This document shows, piece after piece, positions 10,500 through 23,195 of a DNA stretch of 64,000 bases. The translations under genes and the position numbers were made by a program. The notes under the pieces were generated by a model that had not been told where the DNA came from, ran no database searches, and worked only from the letters and a program-made list of their open reading frames with translations. The stretch is from Bactrocera neohumeralis (taxonomy: Eukaryota; Arthropoda; Insecta; Diptera; Tephritidae): NCBI RefSeq assembly GCF_024586455.1, contig NC_065923.1, positions 38,736,370 to 38,800,369 of the forward strand, written 5' to 3'. The stretch's first letter is position 1, and every line of letters starts with the position of its first letter.

Positions 10500-11350
10500 T
10501 TTTCCCACGATCATTGAGCCTCTGATACTTGGCGGCATAGCCGAAATGCTGTGAAAATTAACACAATAGATGATTATCAACAGAATTACTACAGCATCAC
10601 ACGACTCAACGACACATAGAAGCTATGTAAGCAGAAGAAATCCTCAAGGAGGTATCCCTTTACCCCTTTTATGGGTGGTGGCATTTCAAAAAATATTACT
10701 TCAACTTAACGGAGGAAGAGTGAAAGCAGTAGCATATGTGGACGATATAGTGTGAGACTAGGGAAAAAGCCTTACGAAGAGGTTAACCCTAGTAGGACTG
10801 AGTTGATGCTGCTTACGAATAAAGCCGAAATATCTTAATTTCCTCAACGTTCCCTCAGTCGGTGCACCTACAATTTGCTTGTGCCTCTCAAGAATATATG
10901 TAGGGGTCGAGATCGATATAAAACTGTGCGGGAAAATCAAAAATGGGAAATAAATTGAAAAAGCTTATAGGCATATAATACGTGCAAGAAAATACTCAGC
11001 AAGTTCTACTGAATAACTGCGATAGGATACAAAAATCTACAATATGCACAGATAGTCAAGCGGCACTCCTAACCTAGTTGTCTCCAAAAATTAATTTCAG
11101 CATAATCAATAAATGTAGGAAGCTTTAAGCTCACTAATTGATCAATTCTATCACATTTTCCGTAACGGGAAAGCAGACGAGTTGGCTAAGTCAAGAGCCT
11201 ATCTAGACGAATCCAAGGCAGAGATAATAGGAACGATCAGATATGGCCAAAATATCAAGACAAGAACCAAGACCTAATTAAATCGGTTCAGGAAAAGAAT
11301 ATATAGATTTACTAGCTTGCATCCGAAGGAAAAGGTTTTGCTAGTTCGTT
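10500..11350 (+). mobile_element. Non-LTR retrotransposon remnant with reverse transcriptase and RNase H
   Basis: The plus strand reads NPQGGIPLPLLWVVAFQK and VAYVDDIV. These are the reverse transcriptase blocks that carry the catalytic YXDD aspartates. Further on it reads ICTDSQAALLT and GKADELAKS, the RNase H motifs around an active-site aspartate. Many stops and frameshifts separate the blocks. An RNase H following the reverse transcriptase is typical of I/Jockey/R1-group LINEs. This is a different family from the RTE-like pieces at 7384 and 37859. Confidence 0.75.
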
Positions 11351-11429
11351 CAGGCATAGTTGATTTAAGGTTACTTAAAAAGAAAAGCAGATGTCTTCTT
11401 GAAATCTTTATTTATCAAAATTAAGTTCT

Positions 11430-12400
11430 TGAATGCCTTTTTTATTTGACAAGATAACTTCACGAAATTTGACATGGATTAATGCCAAAGATTTTTCCAG
11501 TCCTCGAAACATTTAAGCTCTTTTTTTAATGGCTTCTTCAGCGAATTTTATGTTATCTTTTCGATCGACTGAAAACGGCTTCCATGAAGCGGCAATTTCA
11601 GTTTGCATAAAAGGAAAGAATCACAAGGAGCCAAATCTGGTGAATACCGTAGTTGATCGTGGCTCGATGCGATGGTGTATTATCATCGCGTAAAATCCAT
11701 GAATTGTTCTTCCACAATTCCGACCGTTTCCGACGGATGTACTCATGTAAACGCCTCAAACCGCAAATAGACCGTCCGTCCCTCCGGAACAAATTCATCA
11801 TGCACCAAATCACGAATATCGAAAAACACAATGAGCATCACCTTGATTTATGAGCGGCTTTGGCGTGTTTTTTTGGTTTCCGCTCGTTTATTTTCCTTTC
11901 ATTCCAATGATTGTTGATTTGTTTGCATGTCAAACTCATAAACCTATGTCTCATCGGCAGTTATAATGCTCTTCATGAATGTGAGATCGGAATTAGCACT
12001 ATCAAGCATGTCCAATGACCCCTGTTTACGTTACTCTTTTTGAAAAAAATTCTGCTTTACAGGGGCGAGTCGAGCAAGAACGCATTTCATACCCAAGATA
12101 TCCACTAAAATTATTCGAACGGACCGGCGAGAGATGTCGAGATCTCTTGCCATCTCTCTAACACTTACATACCTGACGATTTTCAAGCACCATATCTTTT
12201 TTTAATATTTTCATCAGTTGAAGAGACCGAAGCTCGTCCAGAACGAGGCATGTCTTAGCGATCTCTCGACCGAGGCTTTGTACCACTCGTAGGCTTGCGT
12301 TTTTGAAAAACTGAATCACCATAAGCCTTTTACAACATTCGCAACGATTCTGCACACAAAATTTAGTTAGAAATAAAAAATTTGAGAAAAAACCTTTGTT
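11430..12400 (-). mobile_element. Mariner, family 2, longer degenerate copy
   Basis: Reading the minus strand from 12400 down gives the N-terminal helix-turn-helix start TKFCVQNRCE, then MVLENRQV. The first catalytic region comes next (DETWVYEF-like), then LRRLHEYIRRKRSELWKNNSW with the second catalytic DD-N motif (ILRDDNTPSH), then the C-terminal FEDWKN-like residues near 11500. All parts are broken by frameshifts. Of the family 2 copies in the window without a nested insertion, it covers the most of the transposase. Confidence 0.75.
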
Positions 12401-12559
12401 CGATACTTTAATCCATTGTAAAAATCGCAACGCACTATCAGGTGTTCCGACTTTAGCAGCTGCTGTAAACAAACTAGTTGACAGATGGCGCTCATATTTG
12501 GCATAGTAATTACGGACAGTCCTACCAACTTAGAAAAATAAATTTTTAATTTAATTATA

Positions 12560-12695
12560 ATTTCCGCGTGCAGTTTTGTATGGATGTAGCTGCCATACAA
12601 ACCGAACGATCAACATTAAATTCTTGTATGGAAACTCATTTATTTGTGAAGGTGTTCTAGCTCCGGTGCAACCGAAATTAATATTTTCTTATTAT
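12560..12695 (+). mobile_element. mini-me/DINE-1-like family A, 3' end fragment
   Basis: GCTGCCATACAAACCGAACGATC, then TTGTATGGAAA, then GCTCCGGTGCAACCGAAATTAA, match the 3' third of the family A element at 54503-55127. The hairpin formed by CGG-TGCA-CCG is the terminal structure of that family. The 5' part with (GTCY)n is absent. Confidence 0.65.
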
Positions 12696-14129
12696 TCTAA
12701 TATATAATATTTTAACAATTTTCTCATGGCTACTTGCTAACATAAGAAAATACCGAATTTCAATTTAAATCAGGAAATGACAGGTAATCCATCAGCGTCA
12801 ACTGTCATATTAATTCAAATCCTTCAATTTGCTACACGACACAACCTCATCAACGACGCTTTCACACATATTTACGTTGTGCATTCTTGTTGCTATTTTT
12901 ATTTATCCAACACTAATAGCATACAGTTTTATTTTAAGCGAATGCATTTGACCAAAATGGAATTGGCGAAGCAGCGTAACAAAATAAACAGCATTAATGC
13001 AACACTCGCCATAGTTGCAACATCCAGCCAGCCATCTATGGCTGATGCTTGTGTATTTGTACACTGTCCGGTTGTTGCGTTGCACGCCATCGCTCCACCG
13101 TGAACTTGACATTGCAACGCATTGTGTTGCAAGCAAACTTGGCTCAAATTGTATGCCGGCCGGCGAATTTCGCCAAAGCGTTTGCCGAACGTATAAAACA
13201 ACTTTTTGCTGCATATAACTTTTATAAATAAAATGCACAAATACGTGTATATAATGTTATATGTATATATGTGACTATGTTGCAAGCCTTGTACAACCGC
13301 TTTTAATTTCCCACTGGCGGCGGCATTGGCGGCTTTTGTTCCGTCTGGTGCTCTGTGCCGCTGTTGGGTTACTTGCGATTGCAGCATCATTTGATTTCAT
13401 TTGCTTTTGCAGCGTCCGTCCGTTCACTTACTATTTGCCTCGTTAAGGCAGAATTTGTGCAACAAGTTATTCTTGTTTACAAATGGCAATGTGGCAATGT
13501 GCATGGGTGTGTCCTTTTTGATTGAGAGTCATGCGTGTAAGAGTGCTTCCTTTTGGCCACTTCTGAAAAGTGCTTTCTGTTTGATTTCCTTTGGTCACCG
13601 ATTTTGTCTGCTGGTTTCTTGAGATCATACGAACAAACACATACAAACATACATATGTACACACAAAAGTGTTCACTTAAGCGAAATCCGGTCTGACGGC
13701 TCATAAGGTTGACCGCTGGTAGCCAAAGCGAATATGGGTGCGTGTGAAGTGATAAAATATTACTCGGTGGGGACATTGACCTTTTCGCAAAAATTTTCAA
13801 TTCGTTAAGTTCGTTTGAAACTGGATAATTAATAGCGAGTACTGGAGCAAATAATCGACAAATGAGTTTTCCATTTACAGGTAAAGTACTAGTAGTTAAT
13901 ATTTACTAGTATTATTATTATTATACATATTTGATACTACATCATCGTTCCTCTCAAAGCGTTTTTATATGGCACATCGTAGATAGCTTCAGTTGTTTAT
14001 GGATGCTCAGAAAGCATGATAAAGACGAGATTGCAACACATCCGTCACGTGCAAACTATTTAGTTCGAAACCTTGCGATCAAAGAAGAGTGTTTATGATT
14101 AGACACTGCCAAACCAGTAAATATATATC
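12696..14129. other. No gene; unique sequence
   Basis: The overlapping frames on both strands near 12929-13390 look like chance: no signal peptide, no family motif, and tracts of simple sequence. TTTTCCATTTACAG|GTAAAGT at 13866-13887 resembles an acceptor followed at once by a donor, but it lies upstream of the only exon I can call. Confidence 0.4.
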
Positions 14130-14425
14130 TGGTAAATGTCGCTCTGAGCAGGAACATACCATATTTTGAATTAAAAGCAGCCTGAACTCAAGACAAGTCG
14201 AGGCGAAAAATTCCATACAGAAGCTTAATTTTGATCGTTCAGTGCGCAGTCCGAATCGCTGAGCAGCTTTTTGGGAAGAAAAGGACATCGGTAAAATTTC
14301 AGATCGATATCTCAAAAACTGAAGGTCTACTTCGGGTAGATATAGTTAGACGGACATAGAGACATGGCTAAATAAACTGAAATCGTTACGCTTATCATTT
14401 ATACTTGTATATACATATATTTCAA
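14130..14425 (-). mobile_element. mini-me/DINE-1-like family A, degenerate copy
   Basis: On the plus strand AATTTCAGATCGATATCTCAAAA, CTGAAGG, then TAGACGGACATAGAGACATGGCTAAAT and ATCATTTATACTTGTATATA are the reverse complement of the family A core: (TA)n, then AAATGATCAG-like, then CCATG(GTCY)n. Its order matches the minus-strand copy at 26630. Confidence 0.6.
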
Positions 14426-14454
14426 AGGGTTTGTGGCAAGCTTAATGTAATGAG

Positions 14455-15340
14455 TGATCCACTTCGAGGTTCCCCACTTTTTTAAAGAAAAACACAGCAA
14501 CATCAAATTTATTATCATTTGAAAGAACATTTATGGCATTTATTTTTTGAAGATTATCTCTTTCAAATGTTGGCCATGGCTACGTCTCAGATGACTCGTT
14601 TGAGCATTTCTACTGGTAACTGGCGATTGACACGCGTGATGTTTTGCTCCAAGGCCGGTCGAAGCGGGATTGTTCGCATAGAATTTAGACTTCACATATC
14701 CCTACAGGATAATGGCTAACGGTGTGATATCACACGATCTTGGTGGCCAATCGACCGGCGTAAAACGTGAAATCATCTGGTCACCGAAGTGTTCTCTCAA
14801 TAAGTCCATTGATTTATGCGATGTATGGGAAGTGGCGTCGTCTTGTTGAAACCAAATGTCGCCGAGCTCACGAGCTTCAATTTCAGACATTCGATCGATA
14901 ACGATCGCCATTGATGGTTACGTTCTTATCGGCATCATTTTTGAAGAAATCTGGACCGACGAATCCACCGGTCCACAAACCACACCAAACCGTTGTTTTT
15001 TCTGAATCAAATTACAGCTCTTGACTCTCTTCGGGTTGCTCTTCGTCCCAAATGCGGCAATTTTGCTTGTTTTCATACCCATTGAGTCAGAAACGGACCT
15101 TAACGCTGAACAAAATTTGGCTCGAAAACGTCAGATCTTTTTGGAACTTTTCAAGAGCCCATATGTAGATCGAAGTGATGTCGCTTGGGAATTTACACAG
15201 TTACAATTTACATTTTTACAGTTATTGTAATAAAGTTAAACGACTTGAAATGCCAAGCAATACTGAACAAAAATTGACACGACACACGCGTGATCTGTCG
15301 AAAAAAGAATATTAAAAAAAAGTACTTCTACTTGGGAATG
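14455..15340 (-). mobile_element. DD41D mariner (rosa-like), near full length
   Basis: The minus strand reads EIEARELGDIWFQQDDATSHT (second catalytic aspartate kept), LLREHFGDQMISRFTPVDW, then PPRSCDITPLA, where family members have PLD. The third catalytic aspartate is therefore replaced by alanine. Upstream, residues around the first catalytic site (FEDEAG-like, GPDFFKN) are in shifted frames. Both ends have a CTTTTTT-bearing sequence in inverted order (CCACTTCGAGG... near 14460 and CCAAGTAGAAGTACTTTTTT, minus, near 15325), though the match between them is imperfect. Confidence 0.75.
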
Positions 15341-15944
15341 ACAATCATAGACATGTGCGGGTCCGCTCCAATAATGTAGAACCGCTTGTACTGGGAATGA
15401 GTTAACTTTCTGCTATTGCATAACTCTTGTAAAGAGTGTCTCACTGGTTTTTTTGTAACCTATTTTATAGTATCTTTTTGGGTTACTCCATTTAGATAAA
15501 ATATATGATGACATACCTATCAATTTTCATTAATTTATAACTTTGAGAATGGTGTCTAATAACATCTTTCATTACACACCTAATAATGATAGACTACAAG
15601 ATAACGCTTTTATCAGTTTAGCTCATTTAAAGATATCTCTTTTTGACGAAATCATACTAAAATTGCTCTTCTAAGTATGAAAAGCAATTTGTGTACTTTT
15701 GTTGAGTGAGATTGCCACAAATATTTCTATTTCGAAATAAAAAGTTATGGCTTAATTTTAATACGTGCTAGAGTTTCTTAGCTCTATGCAATGCAAATTT
15801 TTAAGACTTTCTTTCAAGAACGCAATATTTGAAACGAATTAAATCGGTCGTTATGAGACAGAAATTTCCGGAAAAAAGAGTAAATAATCCAGATTTTGAA
15901 GTGACTCGCATGAAAGTATAAATCTCATTAGGTTCAACGTTTCT
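15341..15944. other. No gene; AT-rich spacer
   Basis: I see nothing beyond short A/T runs. Confidence 0.35.
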
Positions 15945-16178
15945 CGAGTCTCCTGATATTAAAGACCTCTGCTCTAACGAACGCTGCATTTTCGGCTTGC
16001 ACCACTCACAGCAACACGTCGCGCGAAAATGTTTGTTCTGTCTCTCCAGGTGCTCGAAGACAACTGACCAGCCGCTCGTTCGTTAGCTAGGAACGCCCTC
16101 TACCGTATCCAGCACGCTGCGAAATACAGTTGCGGAGGAAAAAATCAGACCTATTACTTTCCGAACAAACCTTGTAAT
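15945..16178 (-). mobile_element. Mariner, family 4, N-terminal fragment
   Basis: The minus strand begins with the terminal sequence GGTTTGTTCGGAAAGTAATAGG (about 16175 down), then a leader, then MQRSLEQRSLI, the usual start of this transposase. The frame departs after about a dozen codons. The first 230 bp match the left end of the element at 17606 in opposite orientation. Confidence 0.75.
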
Positions 16179-17115
16179 TGTAATCCCTTCACGTTTTCAT
16201 CGAATATTGAATACATAATTATTTCGCAACATTCGTTAATATGCAGATTTACAAAAATATTTCGAAAGTCTTCAAACATAGACTCTACAAAAGAAATTTT
16301 AATATGTGAATTTACTTTTTTTCGCAAAAACTGTTGTTTTTGCAATTACATCATTTTTAAATATTATTCAAAAAGCACTTTTCGACTTCTTTATTTCTTA
16401 TAATATGTTTATATGTAAATGAGGTTAAGGTCACCTTTGTTATACCATTAGCGCATTATTGTTTTGTTGTAGGTGGACTTTGGAATAACTCAAATTTCCA
16501 CTTGCGTATTCACCTTCTTCCGCTGTCATCCACCTGTGGGAGTAAGCAAATCTATTTGCTTTGCAAACAATATTTAGCTCTGCGATTGACAAATTTTGAT
16601 TTGTTTATATTTGCAATTACGCTAATTAAGCTGCTCAAAAAATATCCAGTACATTCATCGAAATTTTGACACCTTTTAATTATTTTGTTTGCAAGTTTTT
16701 TTACATGGTTTGTCATAATTTTAGATGAATGTCTCGTCCCTCCCCCACTAACATTTAAATAGCACAAAAATTGTATTTTCTTTGATTTTATATTGATTGC
16801 ATCACATTAGTACGTTTGTAAGTGTGTAAAACTTTCATTCAAAGCCGCGTCATTTGAAGCTGTTCGCACAATGATATGACAATGATTTGACAAGTGTCAA
16901 AATGTGATTAAACCAAAAATGGCAATCGAAATCTATAGTTTTTTTTATTCTGGCTCATGACACATATTTTTATGTGCATACTTATGCATTTGTACATATG
17001 TCATGTATATGTATTTACTTATATTTACACTTGAAGGTAAATCCAAATAAATTTTCGTAATGAAATTGGTGCTTGTAAGAGAGCCTCTCTGTTCCCCCTG
17101 CAGCTATTGCCTTCT
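16179..17115. other. No gene; AT-rich spacer
   Basis: It sits between inverted copies of the family 4 mariner end. No frame or motif I can recognise. Confidence 0.35.
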
Positions 17116-17570
17116 TTATGTTGGTTACCTTTTATATTTTGTGATTAGAGAACTAAAACAAAATTTAATCAACCAAATTCTCCATTAAGATTGAGGTATC
17201 TCCGAAACATCCATTCTGAACACAACAACCGCCTCTTCTCGATGTCCAAAAACTTTGACCCTTTAGTTCATTTTTTTACGTACGGGAATGAAAATAAGTC
17301 ATTTGGTGGTAAGTCAGAACTTTACTGAGGATTACTCATCAAATCGATGTTTTGAATGCTTGTCATGGTGAAGAGATATCCGTCTTCTGCAGTTGGTTTT
17401 CCTGATTTTTTGAAACACAACTGGCAAACAAATGATTGTGTACCACTCAGAATTTACTGTTCTGTGTTGTTCTAGTGGTATGATTGCGATATATCGAAAA
17501 AAATAGGCAACCATTTGCTTGGAAGTGCTTCGTGCGCAACAACTTTTGTGTGGAAACACATGTAAAGTCG
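17116..17570 (-). mobile_element. Mariner, family 1, C-terminal half
   Basis: The terminal sequence GGTTACCTTTTATATTTTGTG, then GATTAGAGAAC, lies at about 17124-17155 as in the 1066 element. The minus strand reads CARSTSKQMVAYFF, then IPLEQHRTVNSEWYTIICLP and IRKTNCRRRISLHHDK, which contains the second catalytic aspartate. The segment after it is shortened. The N-terminal half is missing and the family 4 element starts just beyond. Confidence 0.8.
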
Positions 17571-17605
17571 ACTGATCTTTAGAACGTGGGCAAGACGAAA
17601 CACAG

Positions 17606-18232
17606 GGTTTGTGCGGTAAGTAATAGGACTGATTTTCTTCCGCCGCGACTGTACTTCGGAGCGTGCGCGCACCAACTGGATTCGGTAGAGGGCGTTCCTA
17701 GCTAACGAACGAGCGGCTGGTCAGTTGTCTCCGAGCACCTGGAGAATTAGGACAAGCATTTTCGCGCGACATGTTCCTGTGAATGGTGCAAGCCGAAAAT
17801 ACAACGTTCATAAGTCCTCAAGAGACTCAAACGATCGGGTCAATCGGGTCCGACAAGACAATGCAGCCGATTGAAAGTTGCACCACGACAACGCCCCGGC
17901 TCACACCGCCTTTCTTGTGAACAGATATGTACCTAACCAAGGCCGGCAGCCCAACGCTTCCGCAGCGCCCTACAGCCCAGATGCGGCCTAACGGAACTTT
18001 TTTGGTTTCCTTGCCTGGAAAGGCCGATAAAAGGCAAACATTTTAAGATGAAAGAGGTTGATCCAATCAACATGCACCTGGGCTCAAGGCTATTCCGGAG
18101 AAGGCCTACCGTGACGCCTTCAATGCTTGGAAATCGCGCTGGCAGCGCTGCATCGACTATTTTGAAAATTTTAAGGAACTGTAACGATTGGTTCGACTCA
18201 GTCCTATTACTTTCCGGACAAACCCTTTATAA
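17606..18232 (+). mobile_element. Mariner, family 4, internally deleted, both terminal repeats present
   Basis: The left end GGTTTGTGCGGTAAGTAATAGG and right end CCTATTACTTTCCGGACAAACC are inverted. Between them the plus strand has the leader, then HHDNAPAHTAFLVNRY (second catalytic aspartate), then PYSPDAA (the run before the third), then DAFNAWKSRWQRCIDYFENF at the C-terminus. The N-terminal two thirds are deleted, from just after the leader to the HHDN block. At about 627 bp it is half the family length and cannot encode an active enzyme. Confidence 0.85.
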
Positions 18233-19639
18233 CCTCTTATATACACGTAATTATCTCGGCATATAAAAATTTGCTTTCCAGCAATTCTACTATTAATTGA
18301 TACAAATCAAATCGTCCTAAAGCTATTAGTTAAATTTTGATGAGATCAATTAATTAGTTATTCCACAGCTATTCGCCGCCATAAAAGTGCGCTAATAAAA
18401 CACCTAACGGGATCATCAAAATTTTATGGCAAGTTAAAAACTCGATCAGCGGCTGCCTTCTCCCTTTTGATGGAGCCCATTGAAGTGCGCTAAATGAAAG
18501 TAAAAGCAGTTACCTATCAAATAGAAATTAAATGGAATCGGCAATAAAGGTGTGTGTGTATCTTTTGCTTTTGCGCTAAATTCACTTAAAAATCTGCCAG
18601 CGTACAGGTGTTACGTAAACAGATGGTCAATTGAATCTGGGCGTCTACCCACCACTTACGTATATGTATGTTTGTATGCAAGTCCAGCGATATTTACAGA
18701 AACCACAAAGCACGTGTAAATGTTTGTATGTGGCGCATATAAAGAGCATTCGTCAAAGAAGATAACTAAATATCAGTGACTAAAACGTTGTAGTTGTCAA
18801 TTAGTGTTGTATTAATCTGAGCAGGTGCTAGCGGTGAACGCTGCCTGAATGCACACCGCTCCAAATGTACATATGTATGTAGGTAAAATGTGTATATTAG
18901 TGGCAAATGAGTTTTTTCACAGCTTTTAACTGTATTGTATTGAAGCCCAACACTCACAATGAATGCGAATGCTTGGAAAGATTATCGCCAAGCAGTTGAT
19001 AGCCGCGTGCAAACGCCTTGCATATTGATTTGTTTGGCTGAAAGGCTGCCAATTGGCGGATAATGACAGTTTACTGCTACCGTTAAACTTCCGTTTTACT
19101 TACTACTCGTAAGCGATTCAGTGTTTGAACTGTTGACAGAGCCAAGCGGAGACGCACTGTTGACTATTTAAAAAGGAAAGTAAATTTCTTTTAAATGGCA
19201 AATGAAAATAATAATAATCCCAAATGGCACAGTGTGTGGTGGAGAAAATTATTGGTGACACTGTAATTATTGGCATATCCATGGTGAAAATACTGCAGAG
19301 AACTCCCAAAAGTTAGTAGTATAGGTGTTATTAAAGCCCATCGTCGCAAGGTGGCAAGTGCAAGTCAATTTGTTTGCTGTGATCATTTTGCAAATTATCC
19401 TTAAAGCTAACTGTCGCAAAACAACAAAAATTAAGTAGAATTTAAAAAATCGGGTCTTATGAATTGTACATTATTTTCTTGACACACTTTATGTCCCGCA
19501 ATCCCTTCGAGGCCGTGACAATAAAACGCATGCACATTTTTTTCGGGACTCCAGTCCCGATCTTGGCAATTCTTTATGTCTTTACGGCATTACATCTTCC
19601 CTGATCCGTCTTTTAACTGTTTCGAAAATTTAATTGTAT
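18233..19639. other. No gene; unique sequence
   Basis: No transposon or coding signal that I can name. Confidence 0.4.
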
Positions 19640-20075
19640 ACCGTTTTTAGTCATTTACGTATTTCTTGTACTGGTATTTCGATTCCTGGAATTCCCTTGC
19701 GTCCTTTTAGGCAGCCTTATTGTCTTAATTGCCGCCTGGCTGTCGGCGTTTATATTGATCTTCTTTGTTGTTTCCTGACCATAAGACTTTCGAGTTTTCC
19801 TACCATCAGGGTGAGTAACTTATCCAGTGCAGCCGTTGGAGTGGTTCTCAACGCTTCCTTTTTGCAGAAATCAGCGATTTGTAGTATCCGCTCCAAAGCT
19901 TTTCCGTATAAGATTTTGCTGACAACGGTCCACCACACCATATTGGCTCGACTACAGCTGTGTAACACTAATGCATAAGCCCAGTTGATATACTACATGT
20001 ATACCCTAGTATTTCCTTATGTGCATATAGGACACCACCCCCAGCCTTTTTTACTGCCTTTTCCATATTAACTTT
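19640..20075 (-). mobile_element. Non-LTR retrotransposon remnant (thumb and RNase H)
   Basis: The minus strand reads CSRANMVWWTVVSKI, then IADFCKKEALRTTPTAALDKLLTL, the stretch after the reverse transcriptase in Jockey/I-type LINEs. INADSQAAIKTI follows, an RNase H motif with its catalytic aspartate. The block between them is shorter than usual, suggesting a small deletion. No reverse transcriptase catalytic box remains. Confidence 0.7.
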
Positions 20076-21125
20076 TCATATCAGTTTACATATCGAGATG
20101 TAGGGGGAAGAATCGAAAGCCGGAGTGCGGAACTTTAGTCCGTTAAACCCCTACTCCCAACTCAAGATTCTCCCACGGAACCACCGATTTAGCATTACTT
20201 CGTGGGAGGAACAGGACATTTAGGTCTCCTCTATTGTGCGGACTGACGGACGCCTAATCTGTTGAAAATTTCTGAGTTTTGTCATTATGAAAGTACACAC
20301 TTCGTAACAGCTTTCCATTTCTCAGTTGACTGAAACATGAGTGTCGTTAAATTATAATCCGTAAAACTACCTCCGAGTGTGATTTTCAGTTTTTCCCTTG
20401 GATTTGAAAAGCGAGGGCAATAAAATAATACATGTCCATGTATACTCTATACTCTATACACGTCGGACACTTCGTACTAATGTCATTGTGGAATCTATAA
20501 AGATAGCTTCTAAAGTACCCATATTCACCAGGTATTTGGGTCAGATGGAAATCCAGGTTCCTCTCCTCTCTCTGTCCTCGTTTCCGTGCTTACTCTTTCA
20601 ATGCTTTGAGGTACCGTTAGCCGTGGCGTACTGTGTTTCTATGATGATTATAATCACAATTATGGGTAACTATCTATATTTTTGCAAACCAAATGAATTA
20701 TTTTAGCAAAATGTGTTCCCAGTTTACCCAGAGCCAACGCAGAGGAAAACTTCGTATAAACGAACAATGAGAACAACATTCCATAGTGAGTTTGCGAACC
20801 ACCTAAACTGTACTATCATCCAGCAGGTGGCGCGGTAGTCTAAAGATTTCTCTTTGAAGTTGTATAATTGCTGTACCTCGAATGTGCATGGAAAAAATTA
20901 GTTTCAAAGCACGTGAGAGTTCTTTATAGTTCTGCAACATATTTTTGTATAACTGAAGAACTAGAAACAGAATTTTTTGTTAACTTTAATACTTGTAACA
21001 CAATTCCTACCGAAGCAACCCTGGCGTCGCTCACATCACTAATTCTCAATTCTGCTTTGTGCTATCGTTCCCGCTCACGCACACTCTCTTACTACACCAC
21101 ATTAAACATTTGTGTGCGTTCGTGA
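20076..21125. other. No gene; mixed sequence
   Basis: The stretch 20100-20260 is GC-richer than its surroundings and may be further retrotransposon-derived sequence related to the piece at 19640, but I cannot read a protein from it. The rest holds nothing recognisable. Confidence 0.35.
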
Positions 21126-23195
21126 CATTTCGGCTGTCATTTGGCCACTGTTTACAAGCAGTGTATAGAAAAAATCTGCCGCGTTAGGTCATATTACAAA
21201 CGTGTGTCTGTCGATTTTTGAGCATACCAAGGCGAATATTAAACAAATATAATAATCAAAATGTGCAAAGTGCTGTGTCAGTGAATTTAAGCAAATAAAA
21301 ACCAAACAGTGTGCGTGTAAAATGCTTCAGAAAGTGTAACTTATCGGAAATGCAATTGTAAGGCAAGCACATTTTTTGAACGAGTCGTCAAGGGAATCGC
21401 AAAAATAGTTTACGGCAGCCATTAGTCGGTTAGCAGAGACAAAGATTTTCCCGTTGCGTGTGTGCTGGTTTGATACATCGTGCGCTCCCCCGCCGCCCGT
21501 TGCGCCGATCATCGTATCTGTAAGTGCATGTGGAAAGCAGTGCGCGTATAAATCCTGCACGATTATATTTCTCTTGCCTTGTTTATCGTACCTTCCTCAT
21601 TACATTGTAATAATTGCATGCCATTAGCTGTAATGGTGTTTGTATGTTGCTGGCGATAACACGCGTATCATTTTTCCTTACCGATTCGTGGGCAATTTAG
21701 CGCTCAAGTTAAAGTAAAATCAAAATTCGCCCAAATCAAGCATTAATTTATTTTGTGTAAGGTGGACATTAAACGTATAAATAATATTTTAATAATATTT
21801 ACATTTCGCTATAAACCAACTGCGAATGCAACCCTGCGTCGTGCATTGAGAAACGTCAATAAGCAGGCGTCGACTCTCCGATTATCTGCTGTTTCGCTTT
21901 TGTGTTGTTTTTTTGTCATTTTTGTTTGTATCTCGTCGCACTCCTCAACACGCTTTTCATAAAGTTATCCAACAAGTCACCAACAGTCCATCCAATCAGT
22001 CATCCATCCAATTTGAAATACTTTTATGACCGTTTCTTCGTGTGTGCCCGCAGCTCGTCAACCCACACACAGCTACAGCTGTTCGACGTTTTTGTGTGTG
22101 TTTGTTTTGTGTTTGCTGTTTGGAAGCATTAACTCGGCGATATATTGGCACACGCGTTTACTCGTATCTTAGCGCTTATGCAAAAATTGCAAAAATATTA
22201 GAAATAAAAAAATACATAATGAAAATACAGATTGCTTTGTGAAAATGGTGCGAAGAAATTGCTAAATTATATTAATAGCAGTGTCACACTAAAGTGAAAC
22301 GATTTGAAAAGTTGCAACCGCCTCCTCTCCCCATACAAAATTGTGCTCCCTTTGTAGCGTTATTTCGGTATTATTAAAAAATATGTGAATAAGTGAAAAT
22401 AAAGGAACCGGAAAGTAGTAAAATAAATATTTGTAAGATAAGAAATTCACTCGCTGTCCGCACTATCTCACTTTCTTTTTCTAATGTCTTTTCGTTGTTA
22501 ATTTCTATGCATTCGGTTCGCTGGGAACGTGTTGGTTTGGTGGAGGCGGCCTACATTCGTGTTGATATCAAATATATTGTCTAGATATACATAAGTACAT
22601 ATGGACGTGCTATCAGAGTGAATTGAAATTCAAATGTCGCCAATATTAAAAAAAATTTCAAAAAATTTGGAAAATAATTTGGCATGCGCTTAAACACACC
22701 TACAAACATAAGCTGATACGAAAACAATAAAAATTATGCATATATTATAGGTGTTTGTAAATAAAAAGGCAAACCATTGTGGCCTATAGATCGATATAAT
22801 CCCGCTCCGCTGTCCAAAAAAAAAAAAACTACGTGCGTTTCCTTTGCGGTCCCGTCCTCAACGTTTTAAAACTTATTACCTATAAAAGCAGTAAAACACC
22901 AGTTAAAAGAAAAAAAAAAAAAAATAAAACTGTGTGTCAAACCTAATTGATCTTCAAAATCTAATAATTAAAAATATTAAGTGCATAGTTCAAAAGTTTT
23001 AAGCTAAGCAATTTATGGCATATAATGAAAAGTTAATTTCTGTCTATATTGTAAGCAGAAAATAATCGTTAAGTTTCGAAAAATAGTAGTGTAGTGTAAA
23101 AAATAAATATTTGAAGTGATTTAAAGTGCTAATTTTATAATCAATTTGTCATTCCGTCAGTGGTTATCAATTAAGCCGTTAGTGCACGTGATCCA
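21126..23195 (+). promoter_or_regulatory. Repeat-poor block, likely promoter and 5' UTR of the next gene
   Basis: This block of about 2 kb lacks the transposon pieces that fill the rest of the window and is rich in the AAA/GTG-type sequence seen in fly leaders (for example GTGTCAGTGAATTTAAGC near 21275 and AATAAATATTTGAAGTGATT near 23100). TTGTCATTCCGTCAG|TGG at 23146-23163 could be a weak acceptor just before the coding exon. I cannot place a start site, and part of the block may be intron. Confidence 0.35.

Noticed and set aside
12929..13390. 153-codon minus-strand open frame
   Set aside because: No motif or convincing splice sites, overlapped by other frames on both strands. It has a hydrophobic stretch, but composition follows local AT-rich sequence.
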